This document shows, piece by piece, positions 1 to 5,250 of a DNA stretch of 7,968 nt. The DNA is taken from positions 1 through 7,968 of the forward strand of contig JAUVBS010000081.1 in NCBI GenBank assembly GCA_030591105.1, read 5' to 3'. Every line of letters starts with the position of its first letter. The first letter of the stretch is position 1. The position numbers and the translations under genes are program-made. A model generated the notes under the pieces. It searched no databases, was not told the origin of the DNA, and worked only from the letters and a program-made list of their open reading frames with translations. Source of the DNA: a bacterium (GTDB lineage Bacteria; Krumholzibacteriota; Krumholzibacteriia; LZORAL124-64-63).

Positions 1-51
1 CGCCCGAGCGCGGGTCTCATCGCGCTCATCTACAGGGGTCACTCAGGACCC

Positions 52-103
52 AAAAAAACAGCCTTGCGGCAGGATTCACCAAATCCTTCCGAAAAGCTGC
101 TGT
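52..103 (-). terminator. Intrinsic terminator: long imperfect hairpin plus T7
   Basis: On the minus strand the apical stem AGGATT (82-87) pairs with AATCCT (71-76) around a 5-nt loop. After an A/G mismatch, CGG (89-91) pairs with CCG (67-69). Then CTT (94-96) pairs with AAG (63-65), and after a 2-nt bulge ACAGC (99-103) pairs with GCTGT (58-62). This gives about 17 base pairs with small interruptions, immediately followed by seven T (52-58). The stem base followed directly by the T-tract is the classic Rho-independent arrangement. It ends the small unit driven from 169-197. Confidence 0.65.
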
Positions 104-147
104 CCGCGCCACCGCGGTGTGCCGTCCACGCCAAAGCGCCCCTTCAC
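76..147 (-). CDS. Candidate small ORF, 23 codons, strong Shine-Dalgarno
   Basis: A GTG-initiated ORF of 23 codons ends in TGA at 76-78. It is preceded by GGAGGTGA (153-160), an extended match to the 16S anti-Shine-Dalgarno, with GGAGG ending 8 nt before the GTG. The predicted peptide is small, basic and Gly/Arg-rich (5 Arg, 1 Lys, 6 Gly), with Trp at residues 13 and 23 (the last residue). It has no membrane segment or signal peptide and I recognise no family. The 3' third of the ORF forms the 5' arm of the terminator hairpin, and the stop codon falls in its loop, so a ribosome reaching the stop would cover the terminator. It could be a genuine microprotein or a leader peptide. Alternatively the Shine-Dalgarno is fortuitous and the product is only RNA. 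Too short for codon statistics. Confidence 0.35.
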   Translation of the reverse strand: MKGRFGVDGTPRWRGQQLFGRIW

Positions 148-168
148 GGCAATCACCTCCAGATTGTT

Positions 169-197
169 ATGATACGGTCACCTGCCTCCGTTGTCAA
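169..197 (-). promoter_or_regulatory. Near-consensus sigma70 promoter for the small transcription unit
   Basis: On the minus strand a perfect -35 TTGACA (192-197) is followed after exactly 17 bp by a -10 TATCAT (169-174), matching 11 of 12 consensus bases. No AT-rich UP-like tract is evident upstream. It sits between the hairpin thought to end pruA transcription (264-292) and the small ORF at 76-147, so it would fire an independent short transcript. No other promoter candidate in this GC-rich window comes close in quality. Confidence 0.65.
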
Positions 198-263
198 AGC
201 CGTCCGGCATACTCGGTCCTCGTACCACTCATTTTCCGTAACACCGCAGCCCGGCCAATATAC

Positions 264-292
264 GAGGGGCGGCTCTGCATGTGCCGCCCCTC
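264..292 (-). terminator. Strong GC hairpin, probable end of pruA transcript
   Basis: GAGGGGCGGC (264-273) and GCCGCCCCTC (283-292) form a perfect 10-bp stem with a 9-nt loop, 64 nt past the pruA stop. On the minus strand it is followed by GTATATTGG, which is only weakly T-rich, so it is either a poor intrinsic terminator or a 3'-end stabilising stem. Its place between pruA and an independent promoter (169-197) supports a transcript-end role. Confidence 0.5.
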
Positions 293-335
293 CCCTTGCT
301 CACTCGCGACCATGCTTCCAGCGATGATCGCACCA

Positions 336-371
336 GTCACCTGGTACGCATGCCGGTCACTTGGCACGCAT
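336..371 (-). repeat. Direct repeat across the pruA stop codon
   Basis: Two 16-bp copies, 336-351 and 356-371, differ at two positions and are separated by 4 bp (20-bp period). The copy nearer pruA holds its last codons (Met-Arg-Ala-Lys) and TGA. The second copy reproduces the same arrangement downstream (ATG, two sense codons changed or kept, TGA) in a shifted frame. It looks like a small segmental duplication of the gene's 3' end. Confidence 0.6.
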
Positions 372-1997
372 ATGAGGATAAGGATAGGCGTGCGGCGGGT
401 CAAAAGTCTCTTTGACCGTACGCGGGCTCACCCAGCGGACCAGGTTCAGGTACGAACCGGCCTTGTCGTTGGTACCCGACGCGCGGCTACCGCCGAACGG
501 TTGCTGGCCGACCACGGCGCCGGTCGGTTTGTCGTTGATGTAGAAATTGCCCGCCGTACCGGTCAGCGCGTCCTTCATCTTGACGATGGCCGCACGATCC
601 TGCGCGAAGATCGCACCGGTCAACGCGTAGGCCGATGCCTGATCGCACAGGCGCAGGGTCTTGTTGAGATCCTTTTCCGGGTAGACGTACAGCGACAGCA
701 CCGGACCGAAGATCTCCTCGACCATCGATTCGTAGCTCGGGTCCGTCGCCTCGATCAAAGTCGGTTCGATGAAGTAGCCGATCTTGTCTTCACAGCCGCC
801 GCCGGCGATGACACGCGCCTTGCCGCGCGCCTGGCGCGACTTGGCGCGGTCGATGAAACCCTTGATCGATTCGTATGCCGGTCGATCGATAACCGCGCCC
901 ATGAAAGTGGTAAAATCGGTCACGTCGCCCATCTTGATCGAGGCGATCTGATCGAGCAACGGCTTGCGGATCTGCTTCCACAGACCGTCGGGGATGAACG
1001 CGCGGCTCGCCGCGGAACACTTCTGGCCCTGGTACTCGAAGGCGCCGCGCACCAGCGCGGTGACCAGCGCGTCGGGATCGGCCGAGGCATGGGCGAAGAT
1101 GAAGTCCTTCCCCCCCGTCTCACCGACGATGCGCGGATAGCAGCGGTAGTTCTGGATGTTCTGACCGATCTGCCGCCACATGCCCTGGAACACCGCGGTG
1201 CTACCGGTGAAGTGCACGCCGGCCAGGTCACCGCTCGCCATGACCGGGTCGCCCACCTCGCCACCACTGCCGGGGGTGAAGTTGATCACGCCGGGCGGTA
1301 GGCCCGCTTCCTCGAGCAATTTCATCAGGAAGTAACCGCTGTAGACCGAGCTGCTCGCCGGCTTCCAGACGACCGTGTTACCGACCAACGCCGGAGCGGT
1401 CGGCAGATTGCCGGCGATGCTGGTGAAGTTGAAAGGAGTCACCGCGAACACGAAGCCGTCCAGCGGCCTCTGCTCCACGTAGTTCCACATCCCCGGCGCA
1501 CTGAACGGCTGCTCTTCGAGGATCTGCTGGTAGTAGAGCGGATTGAAACGCCAGAAATCGATCAGCTCACACGCACTGTCGATCTCCGCCTGCAGCGGGT
1601 TCTTGCTCTGGCCGAGCATGGTCGCGGCGTTGACGGTCATGCGATGAGGGCCCGCGAGCAGTTCGGCCGCCTTGAGCAGCACACTGGCACGCGCTTCCCA
1701 GGGCATGGCAGCCCACTCTTTGCGCGCTTGCTCGGCAGCCTTGATCGCCAGGCGGACTTCCTTGGCACCGGCCTTGTGGTACGTGCCGAGCAATTTCTTG
1801 TGATTGTGCGGCATCCGGCACTCGCCGAGATTGCCGGTGCGGATCTCCTTACCGCCGATGATCAGCGGGATCTCGATCTGCTGACCGGCCAGCTCCTTGA
1901 GCGACGCTTTCAGCTCGGTGCGCTCCTCGCTGCCCGGAGCGTAACCATGGATCGGCTCGTTGGCCGGCATCGGCACTTCGTAGATGGCGTTGGACAT
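357..1997 (-). CDS. pruA: L-glutamate gamma-semialdehyde (1-pyrroline-5-carboxylate) dehydrogenase, ALDH4A1-type
   Basis: This enzyme oxidises L-glutamate gamma-semialdehyde, in equilibrium with pyrroline-5-carboxylate, to glutamate with NAD+, the second step of proline catabolism, in the cytoplasm. The 546-residue protein is a complete aldehyde dehydrogenase. Oxyanion-hole Asn190 is in TPFNF, coenzyme-binding Lys212 in WKPAS, FTGS at 263-266, the general base Glu293 in ETGGK, the catalytic Cys327 in GQKCSA, and EEIFGP at 427-432. Length and the N-terminal block, including MPHNHK at 62-67, match the stand-alone mitochondrial-like ALDH4A1 group rather than the proline dehydrogenase-fused PutA of enterics. 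The ATG at 1995-1997 is chosen because AAGGAGG lies 6 nt upstream; an in-frame start seven codons earlier has no such site. No proline dehydrogenase gene is in the window. The gene is divergent from fbp. The function is secure from the motifs; the symbol follows common usage. Confidence 0.95.
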   Translation of the reverse strand: MSNAIYEVPMPANEPIHGYAPGSEERTELKASLKELAGQQIEIPLIIGGKEIRTGNLGECRMPHNHKKLLGTYHKAGAKEVRLAIKAAEQARKEWAAMPWEARASVLLKAAELLAGPHRMTVNAATMLGQSKNPLQAEIDSACELIDFWRFNPLYYQQILEEQPFSAPGMWNYVEQRPLDGFVFAVTPFNFTSIAGNLPTAPALVGNTVVWKPASSSVYSGYFLMKLLEEAGLPPGVINFTPGSGGEVGDPVMASGDLAGVHFTGSTAVFQGMWRQIGQNIQNYRCYPRIVGETGGKDFIFAHASADPDALVTALVRGAFEYQGQKCSAASRAFIPDGLWKQIRKPLLDQIASIKMGDVTDFTTFMGAVIDRPAYESIKGFIDRAKSRQARGKARVIAGGGCEDKIGYFIEPTLIEATDPSYESMVEEIFGPVLSLYVYPEKDLNKTLRLCDQASAYALTGAIFAQDRAAIVKMKDALTGTAGNFYINDKPTGAVVGQQPFGGSRASGTNDKAGSYLNLVRWVSPRTVKETFDPPHAYPYPHMRAK

Positions 1998-2003
1998 CGG
2001 TCC

Positions 2004-2010
2004 CCTCCTT
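2004..2010 (-). promoter_or_regulatory. Shine-Dalgarno that sets the pruA start
   Basis: AAGGAGG on the minus strand ends 6 nt before the ATG at 1995-1997. This favours that codon over the upstream in-frame start at 2016-2018, which would add only seven residues rich in Arg and overlap the ribosome site itself. Confidence 0.8.
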
Positions 2011-2025
2011 CGCGACACGTCCTGA

Positions 2026-2042
2026 ACCGGTCATTAGCCGGT
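2026..2042. repeat. Short inverted repeat in the pruA leader
   Basis: ACCGG (2026-2030) and CCGGT (2038-2042) are inverted around 7 nt, just upstream of the pruA ribosome site. CCGGTCGG at 2038-2045 recurs at 2078-2085, 40 bp away. It could be an operator or a small leader hairpin. The match is short enough to be chance in GC-rich DNA. Confidence 0.25.
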
Positions 2043-2065
2043 CGGTAACTCCATTGAGTCGGTCC

Positions 2066-2094
2066 AAAATAGCCATTCCGGTCGGCGAACCCAA
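2066..2094 (-). promoter_or_regulatory. Weak promoter candidate for pruA
   Basis: On the minus strand TTGGGT (2089-2094) and TATTTT (2066-2071) are spaced by 17 bp, with 3 of 6 and 4 of 6 consensus matches. It lies about 70 bp upstream of the pruA ATG in the divergent region. It is offered only because no better candidate is visible. Confidence 0.2.
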
Positions 2095-2133
2095 GCACAA
2101 TGACCGCCCACCGTCCAGACACCGATTTGTCCG

Positions 2134-2163
2134 TGGCCAGCGCGCCGCCTGAGGTGGTATATT
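2134..2163 (+). promoter_or_regulatory. Extended -10 promoter candidate for fbp
   Basis: TATATT (2158-2163) is preceded by TGG (2155-2157), the TGn extended -10 element. A partial -35 (TGGCCA, 2134-2139, 4 of 6 matches) lies 18 bp upstream. Transcription would begin near 2170, leaving a leader of about 80 nt before the fbp ATG at 2252. Confidence 0.4.
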
Positions 2164-2251
2164 CACCAGCGGCCGGGTCGAGTTGGGGTGCGTCCGGCCG
2201 CTCCTGTTGGCCCAGGTCATAACCGATCAGCGTCGAGAAAGAAGCACGACC

Positions 2252-3301
2252 ATGTCCCAAGCGCCGAAGAACCTGCAGACCATCGAATCGCACATCCTCC
2301 AGATGCAGAAGTTGCATCCGAGCGCCAGCGGCGATTTCACCGGTCTGTTGAGCGACATCACGTTCGCCGCGAAGATCATCTCACGCGAGGTCAACAAGGC
2401 CGGCCTGGTCGACATCCTGGGTGAGACCGGTACCGAGAACGTCCAGGGCGAGCAGGTCCAGAAGCTCGACGAATATGCCAACAACGTGTTCTTGAAATGC
2501 CTCGGGACCAAGGGGCAAGTCTGCGCCATGGGATCGGAAGAGCTGGCCGATCCGATCTACGTCGATACCCACGAAGGGACCGGCCGCTACATCGTGGTCT
2601 TCGATCCACTCGACGGTAGCAGCAACATCGACGCGAACGTCTCGGTCGGGACTATCTTCGCCATCTACCGGCGCGTCTCAGCTCTCGATCGGGTCGGCGA
2701 GCAGGACATCCTGCAATCGGGCCGGGAGTTGGCGGCCGCCGGCTACGTGATCTACGGTTCGAGCACGATGTTCGTCTACACCACCCATTCCGGCGGCGTG
2801 CACGGCTTCACCCTCGATCCGAGCATCGGCGAGTTTCTCCTGAGCCACGAGAATCTCAAGACCCCGTTCGAAGCGAAGATCTACTCGGTGAACGAGGCCT
2901 ACGAACCGCGCTGGACACCGGAGGTGCGCGAGGTGGTGCGCCAGCTCAAGTACGGCCGCAGCAGCAGCAGCCGCCAAGACGCCCCGACCAAGGGGGTCGA
3001 CATCAGCTCACGCTACATCGGATCGCTGGTCGCCGACTTCCACCGCAATCTGCTCTACGGCGGCGTCTTCCTCTACCCGCCCACCGTCAGCAAACCGGGT
3101 GGCAAGCTGCGGTTGATGTGCGAAGCGGCTCCGCTGGCCATGGTCTGCGCCAACGCCGGCGGCTACGCCAGCGACGGTACGCAGGACATCCTCGACATCA
3201 AGCCGGAGACGCTCCACCAACGTGTACCGCTGTACATCGGTTGTCGCGACACGGTGCTCTGGATCGAGAAAATGCTCTCGAGCGGGGGCGGCGGTATCTG
3301 A
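2252..3301 (+). CDS. fbp: Class I fructose-1,6-bisphosphatase
   Basis: It hydrolyses fructose-1,6-bisphosphate to fructose-6-phosphate and phosphate, the committed gluconeogenic step (also part of carbon-fixing or pentose cycles), in the cytoplasm. The 349-residue protein is full length. The class I metal and phosphate signature DPLDGSSN is at 118-125, acidic SEE at 95-97, the substrate-binding YSVNE at 211-215, SRYIGS at 253-258 and GGKLRL at 283-288. Glu291 sits in the metal-ligand position of MCEAAP. These exclude class II (GlpX) and class III enzymes. The start at 2252 is chosen because family homology begins right there (SQAPKNLQTIES); the open frame extends 23 codons further up without family-like sequence. 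The Shine-Dalgarno is modest (a GAGAAAGAAG region). It is divergent from pruA and convergent with the tol operon. Confidence 0.95.
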   Translation: MSQAPKNLQTIESHILQMQKLHPSASGDFTGLLSDITFAAKIISREVNKAGLVDILGETGTENVQGEQVQKLDEYANNVFLKCLGTKGQVCAMGSEELADPIYVDTHEGTGRYIVVFDPLDGSSNIDANVSVGTIFAIYRRVSALDRVGEQDILQSGRELAAAGYVIYGSSTMFVYTTHSGGVHGFTLDPSIGEFLLSHENLKTPFEAKIYSVNEAYEPRWTPEVREVVRQLKYGRSSSSRQDAPTKGVDISSRYIGSLVADFHRNLLYGGVFLYPPTVSKPGGKLRLMCEAAPLAMVCANAGGYASDGTQDILDIKPETLHQRVPLYIGCRDTVLWIEKMLSSGGGGI

Positions 3302-3318
3302 CCTCAACTGACCTCAAC
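3299..3318 (+). repeat. 10-bp tandem duplication including the fbp stop codon
   Basis: TGACCTCAAC occurs twice back to back (3299-3308 and 3309-3318). The first TGA is the fbp stop; the second copy carries another TGA in a shifted frame. It is exact but short. Confidence 0.6.
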
Positions 3319-3341
3319 AGTTCGGCTGGCGCCGATAGGGC

Positions 3342-3361
3342 AGGACCCCCCGGGGGGTCCT
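3342..3361. terminator. Perfect 20-bp palindrome between convergent transcripts
   Basis: AGGACCCCCC (3342-3351) is followed directly by its exact reverse complement (3352-3361). As RNA it folds into an 8-bp stem with a CCGG loop on either strand. It lies 40 nt past the fbp stop and 25 nt past the cupin stop, the right place for a bidirectional terminator. Neither side has a T-tract, so canonical Rho-independent termination is not assured. It may instead block 3' exonucleases or be a protein-binding site. Confidence 0.5.
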
Positions 3362-3386
3362 CGTCGCCACCGAAACGAGAAACCTC

Positions 3387-3716
3387 CTAATCCTGACTCT
3401 CCATCTGCTTCTGCAGACCCTTGTGCTCCATGACCAGGCCGAGTGCGAAATTCTTGCACCGCGGACGGTGGACGGCGCCGGCCGGAATCAGGATCGCTTC
3501 ACCTTGACGAACCTCGACGTCGCGGCCGTCGATCTCCACGTTGAGCGCCCCCTCCAGGATGTAGACGAATTCGTCCAGATCGTGGGAGTGCGGAATGTAG
3601 TCACCGCTGTAGCGGACGATGAAGGCGTGGTACTCGGTGTCGATATCCGCGATCTCGATGGGCCGGAATACGTGCTTGATGCCACGCGCTCGCTTGAGGA
3701 CGGAGTACTTGGCCAC
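3387..3716 (-). CDS. Small single-domain cupin protein
   Basis: A 109-residue beta-barrel protein with both cupin motifs. Motif 1 is Gly38, His43, His45, Glu49 and Gly56; motif 2 is Gly72, Pro78, Gly80 and His83. His43, His45, Glu49 and His83 are the expected metal ligands, so a bound divalent metal is likely. There is no signal peptide, hence it is cytoplasmic. The substrate cannot be assigned: cupins of this size include sugar isomerases, dioxygenases and small-ligand sensors. The start is GTG at 3714-3716, supported by AAGGGAG (3722-3728) placed 5 nt upstream inside the last codons of cpoB. Only 1 nt separates it from the cpoB stop, so it is the translationally coupled last gene of the Tol-Pal operon. 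A role in envelope biology is suggested only by position. Confidence 0.85.
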   Translation of the reverse strand: MAKYSVLKRARGIKHVFRPIEIADIDTEYHAFIVRYSGDYIPHSHDLDEFVYILEGALNVEIDGRDVEVRQGEAILIPAGAVHRPRCKNFALGLVMEHKGLQKQMESQD

Positions 3717-3717
3717 C

Positions 3718-4566
3718 TTATCTCCCTTCCAGCTGCTCGCGCACGAGGGCAGCCTCGTTGGAATCGGCGTGCTTGGTCAGTAAATCTTCGCGGGCTAAGG
3801 CCGCCTCTTCACTCCGGTCCAAACGCTGCAGGCAGTTGATGCTCTTGAGCAGAGCCGCCGGAATCCACTGCGACTCGGGAAACTGTTCGCGCACCGTCGT
3901 GAAGTTCGTCAGAGCGGTCTCGTAGTCCTGCTCGCCGTAGGCGATGCTGCCCAGCCAGTACCAGGCATCGGGGGCCAGTTCGCTCTGGGGATATTTCTCC
4001 AGAAACTCGGTAAAGCCCTCGCGCGCCAGCTCTACGTTGCCACGGCTACGGTCGAGCTGCGCCGCCGTGAAGATTGACCGCCCCTCTTCCGGCAGCGCAT
4101 CCGTACCCACGCCGCCGTCACCCGGGGGCGGCTTGAAATCGCCCAGGGTCGCGATGCCGCCGCGGATGGCCAGCAGATCGACGCGTGCTGACAGGTCGCG
4201 CATGTAAGACGCGTTGTCGTCTAGCATCTGCATCAACTGATCGATGCGCCGCGACAACTGCGACAACTGTGTTAACCGTTGGACGCTGTTCTCGTCGCCG
4301 CTGGCACGTTCGAGCCGCAACAGATCCGCTAACACAGCCGTGTCTTGCTGCAACCGTTCATTGGTCGCCCGTAGTTCGTCGATGGCGTCCTGGTTGCGTT
4401 GGACCCCTTCCTCGATGCGGTCGAGTTGCGGGGCACAGCCGGCCAATATCAGGACGCAAACGACGGCTGCCAAGCGCACACTAGCCGACCAGTCGCGGAC
4501 TTCAGGCCGCGCCGGTCGGTCAGTGGTCGACCGCCGCCGGTCGCTCGGTGTGTATCGCCACGCCAC
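3718..4566 (-). CDS. cpoB: Tol-Pal system protein CpoB/YbgF, predicted lipoprotein
   Basis: CpoB-type proteins act in the periplasm with TolA and coordinate outer-membrane constriction with peptidoglycan synthesis at division. This 282-residue protein has a basic N-terminus, a hydrophobic stretch (about 31-43) and a lipobox Leu41-Ala-Gly-Cys44. A long coiled-coil region follows (about 46-133, rich in Leu/Gln/Glu/Arg heptads), then a Gly/Pro linker (about 144-156) and three tetratricopeptide-like repeats (about 163-268). Coiled coil plus C-terminal TPRs is the family layout. The E. coli protein is soluble, so the lipobox implies a membrane-anchored variant. The start is GTG at 4566, backed by AGGAGG. 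An internal GTG at codon 30 would give a more usual short lipoprotein signal but has no ribosome site. It lies 17 nt after pal and 1 nt before the cupin. Confidence 0.85.
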   Translation of the reverse strand: MAWRYTPSDRRRSTTDRPARPEVRDWSASVRLAAVVCVLILAGCAPQLDRIEEGVQRNQDAIDELRATNERLQQDTAVLADLLRLERASGDENSVQRLTQLSQLSRRIDQLMQMLDDNASYMRDLSARVDLLAIRGGIATLGDFKPPPGDGGVGTDALPEEGRSIFTAAQLDRSRGNVELAREGFTEFLEKYPQSELAPDAWYWLGSIAYGEQDYETALTNFTTVREQFPESQWIPAALLKSINCLQRLDRSEEAALAREDLLTKHADSNEAALVREQLEGR

Positions 4567-4575
4567 GCTATTTGG

Positions 4576-4581
4576 CCTCCT
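4576..4581 (-). promoter_or_regulatory. Shine-Dalgarno that sets the cpoB start
   Basis: AGGAGG on the minus strand lies 9 nt before the GTG at 4564-4566, in the short gap after the pal stop. It argues for the longer N-terminus over the internal GTG at codon 30. Confidence 0.65.
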
Positions 4582-4583
4582 GC

Positions 4584-5168
4584 TCAGGGACGCGCGAAGT
4601 GCGCCCGTCGATTCTGAGCCCAGGCCGACTCGTAGCTCCCGGTGGCGAACGGCCGGCTCTCGCCGTAAGAGGTCACCCGTAGCCGGTGGCTCGAGATACC
4701 GAGACTGACCAGGTAGTCCTTGACGGCCAGGGCACGCTTCTCACCCAGCGCGAGGTTGTATTCGATGGTGCCCCGTTCGTCGGCGTGACCTTCGATCAGC
4801 ACGGTTACACCACTGGCGTCATCGCGCAGGATGCGCGCGTTTTGCGACAGCGTGGTCATCGCCTCGGAGCTCAGATCGTACTCGTCGAATGCGAAAAAGA
4901 TGTCCTCGATACCGAACTCGGCCGGTTCAAGACTGGCGTAGTCAGGTAGTGGGGTCGCTTCGGGCTCGGGCTCAGGTTCGCCTTCGCCTTCGATTGTTCC
5001 CATTTCATCGAATACCGAGTCGGCATCCTCGAACGCCGTGCTGTCGGTTTCCGGCGGCGGCGCCTGTTTCTTCGAACAGCCGCCGAACACGAGCAACGCC
5101 AGCGCCAGTACGCACAGCGTCGCCAACGCGAGGAACCTGCCTGTACTTTGACCTCTTGCATTCAACAT
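4584..5168 (-). CDS. pal: Peptidoglycan-associated lipoprotein Pal
   Basis: Pal anchors the outer membrane to peptidoglycan and is mobilised by TolB and TolA. The 194-residue precursor has a signal peptide with hydrophobic core about 12-28 and a lipobox ending Gly29-Gly30-Cys31, giving a lipidated mature N-terminus. An acidic, Pro-rich tether (about 36-76, with repeated Glu-Pro around 62-70) leads to an OmpA-type peptidoglycan-binding domain (about 88-192). In that domain GHADERG (127-133) supplies Asp130 and NLALGEKRA (138-146) supplies Arg145. This 15-residue spacing is that of the diaminopimelate-binding pair in OmpA-like domains. The ATG at 5168 has AAAGGAG upstream with 9-nt spacing. The gene sits between tolB and cpoB, the conserved order. 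Phe28 in the lipobox is slightly unusual but tolerated. Confidence 0.95.
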   Translation of the reverse strand: MLNARGQSTGRFLALATLCVLALALLVFGGCSKKQAPPPETDSTAFEDADSVFDEMGTIEGEGEPEPEPEATPLPDYASLEPAEFGIEDIFFAFDEYDLSSEAMTTLSQNARILRDDASGVTVLIEGHADERGTIEYNLALGEKRALAVKDYLVSLGISSHRLRVTSYGESRPFATGSYESAWAQNRRAHFARP

Positions 5169-5191
5169 ACCGTTTCACTCCTTTGTCGAGG

Positions 5192-5227
5192 GTCGATCCA
5201 TCCGTAGATCCGTCTGTCGATCCGTCC
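5192..5227. repeat. Three tandem 12-bp repeats between tolB and pal
   Basis: GTCGATCCATCC (5192-5203), GTAGATCCGTCT (5204-5215) and GTCGATCCGTCC (5216-5227) are consecutive imperfect copies filling much of the 82-bp tolB-pal gap. The gap is the only sizeable one in the operon. No convincing promoter is visible in it. A protein-binding array, an RNA processing site or simple slippage are all possible. Confidence 0.6.
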
Positions 5228-5250
5228 GCAAAAATTCGTCCTTTGCCCCG

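Larger units (their letters stand above)
52..163 (-). ncRNA. Candidate small RNA or leader RNA, about 105-113 nt
   Basis: A compact transcription unit lies downstream of pruA on the same strand. It has a near-consensus sigma70 promoter (169-197), an expected transcript start around 160-164, and a hairpin plus T7 terminator ending at 52-58. Within the RNA, TGCCGT near the 5' end is complementary to ACGGCA about 20 nt downstream. A short CAC-CGCG-GTG hairpin follows, and then the terminator stem. A very strong Shine-Dalgarno and a 23-codon ORF lie inside, so the product could be a small protein, a dual-function RNA, or a leader peptide with an attenuator for a gene past the left edge. I do not recognise an RNA family: the conserved SRP RNA motif is absent and the unit is shorter than a typical 6S RNA. 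The signals are seen directly; the function is unknown. Confidence 0.5.

Noticed and set aside
36..58. GGGTC/GACCC hairpin next to A7 as a separate terminator
   Set aside because: On the plus strand the tract is A, not T. On the minus strand the T7 precedes this hairpin. The T-tract belongs to the larger hairpin at 58-103.
194..403. 69-codon minus-strand frame overlapping the end of pruA
   Set aside because: Overlaps pruA out of frame, no ribosome site, no recognisable protein features, and crosses the GC hairpin.
117..1301. Long plus-strand open frame (394 codons) opposite pruA
   Set aside because: It is antisense to a well-supported pruA, has no recognisable family, is Arg/Asp/Leu-rich in the way of antisense GC-rich frames, and has no ribosome site.
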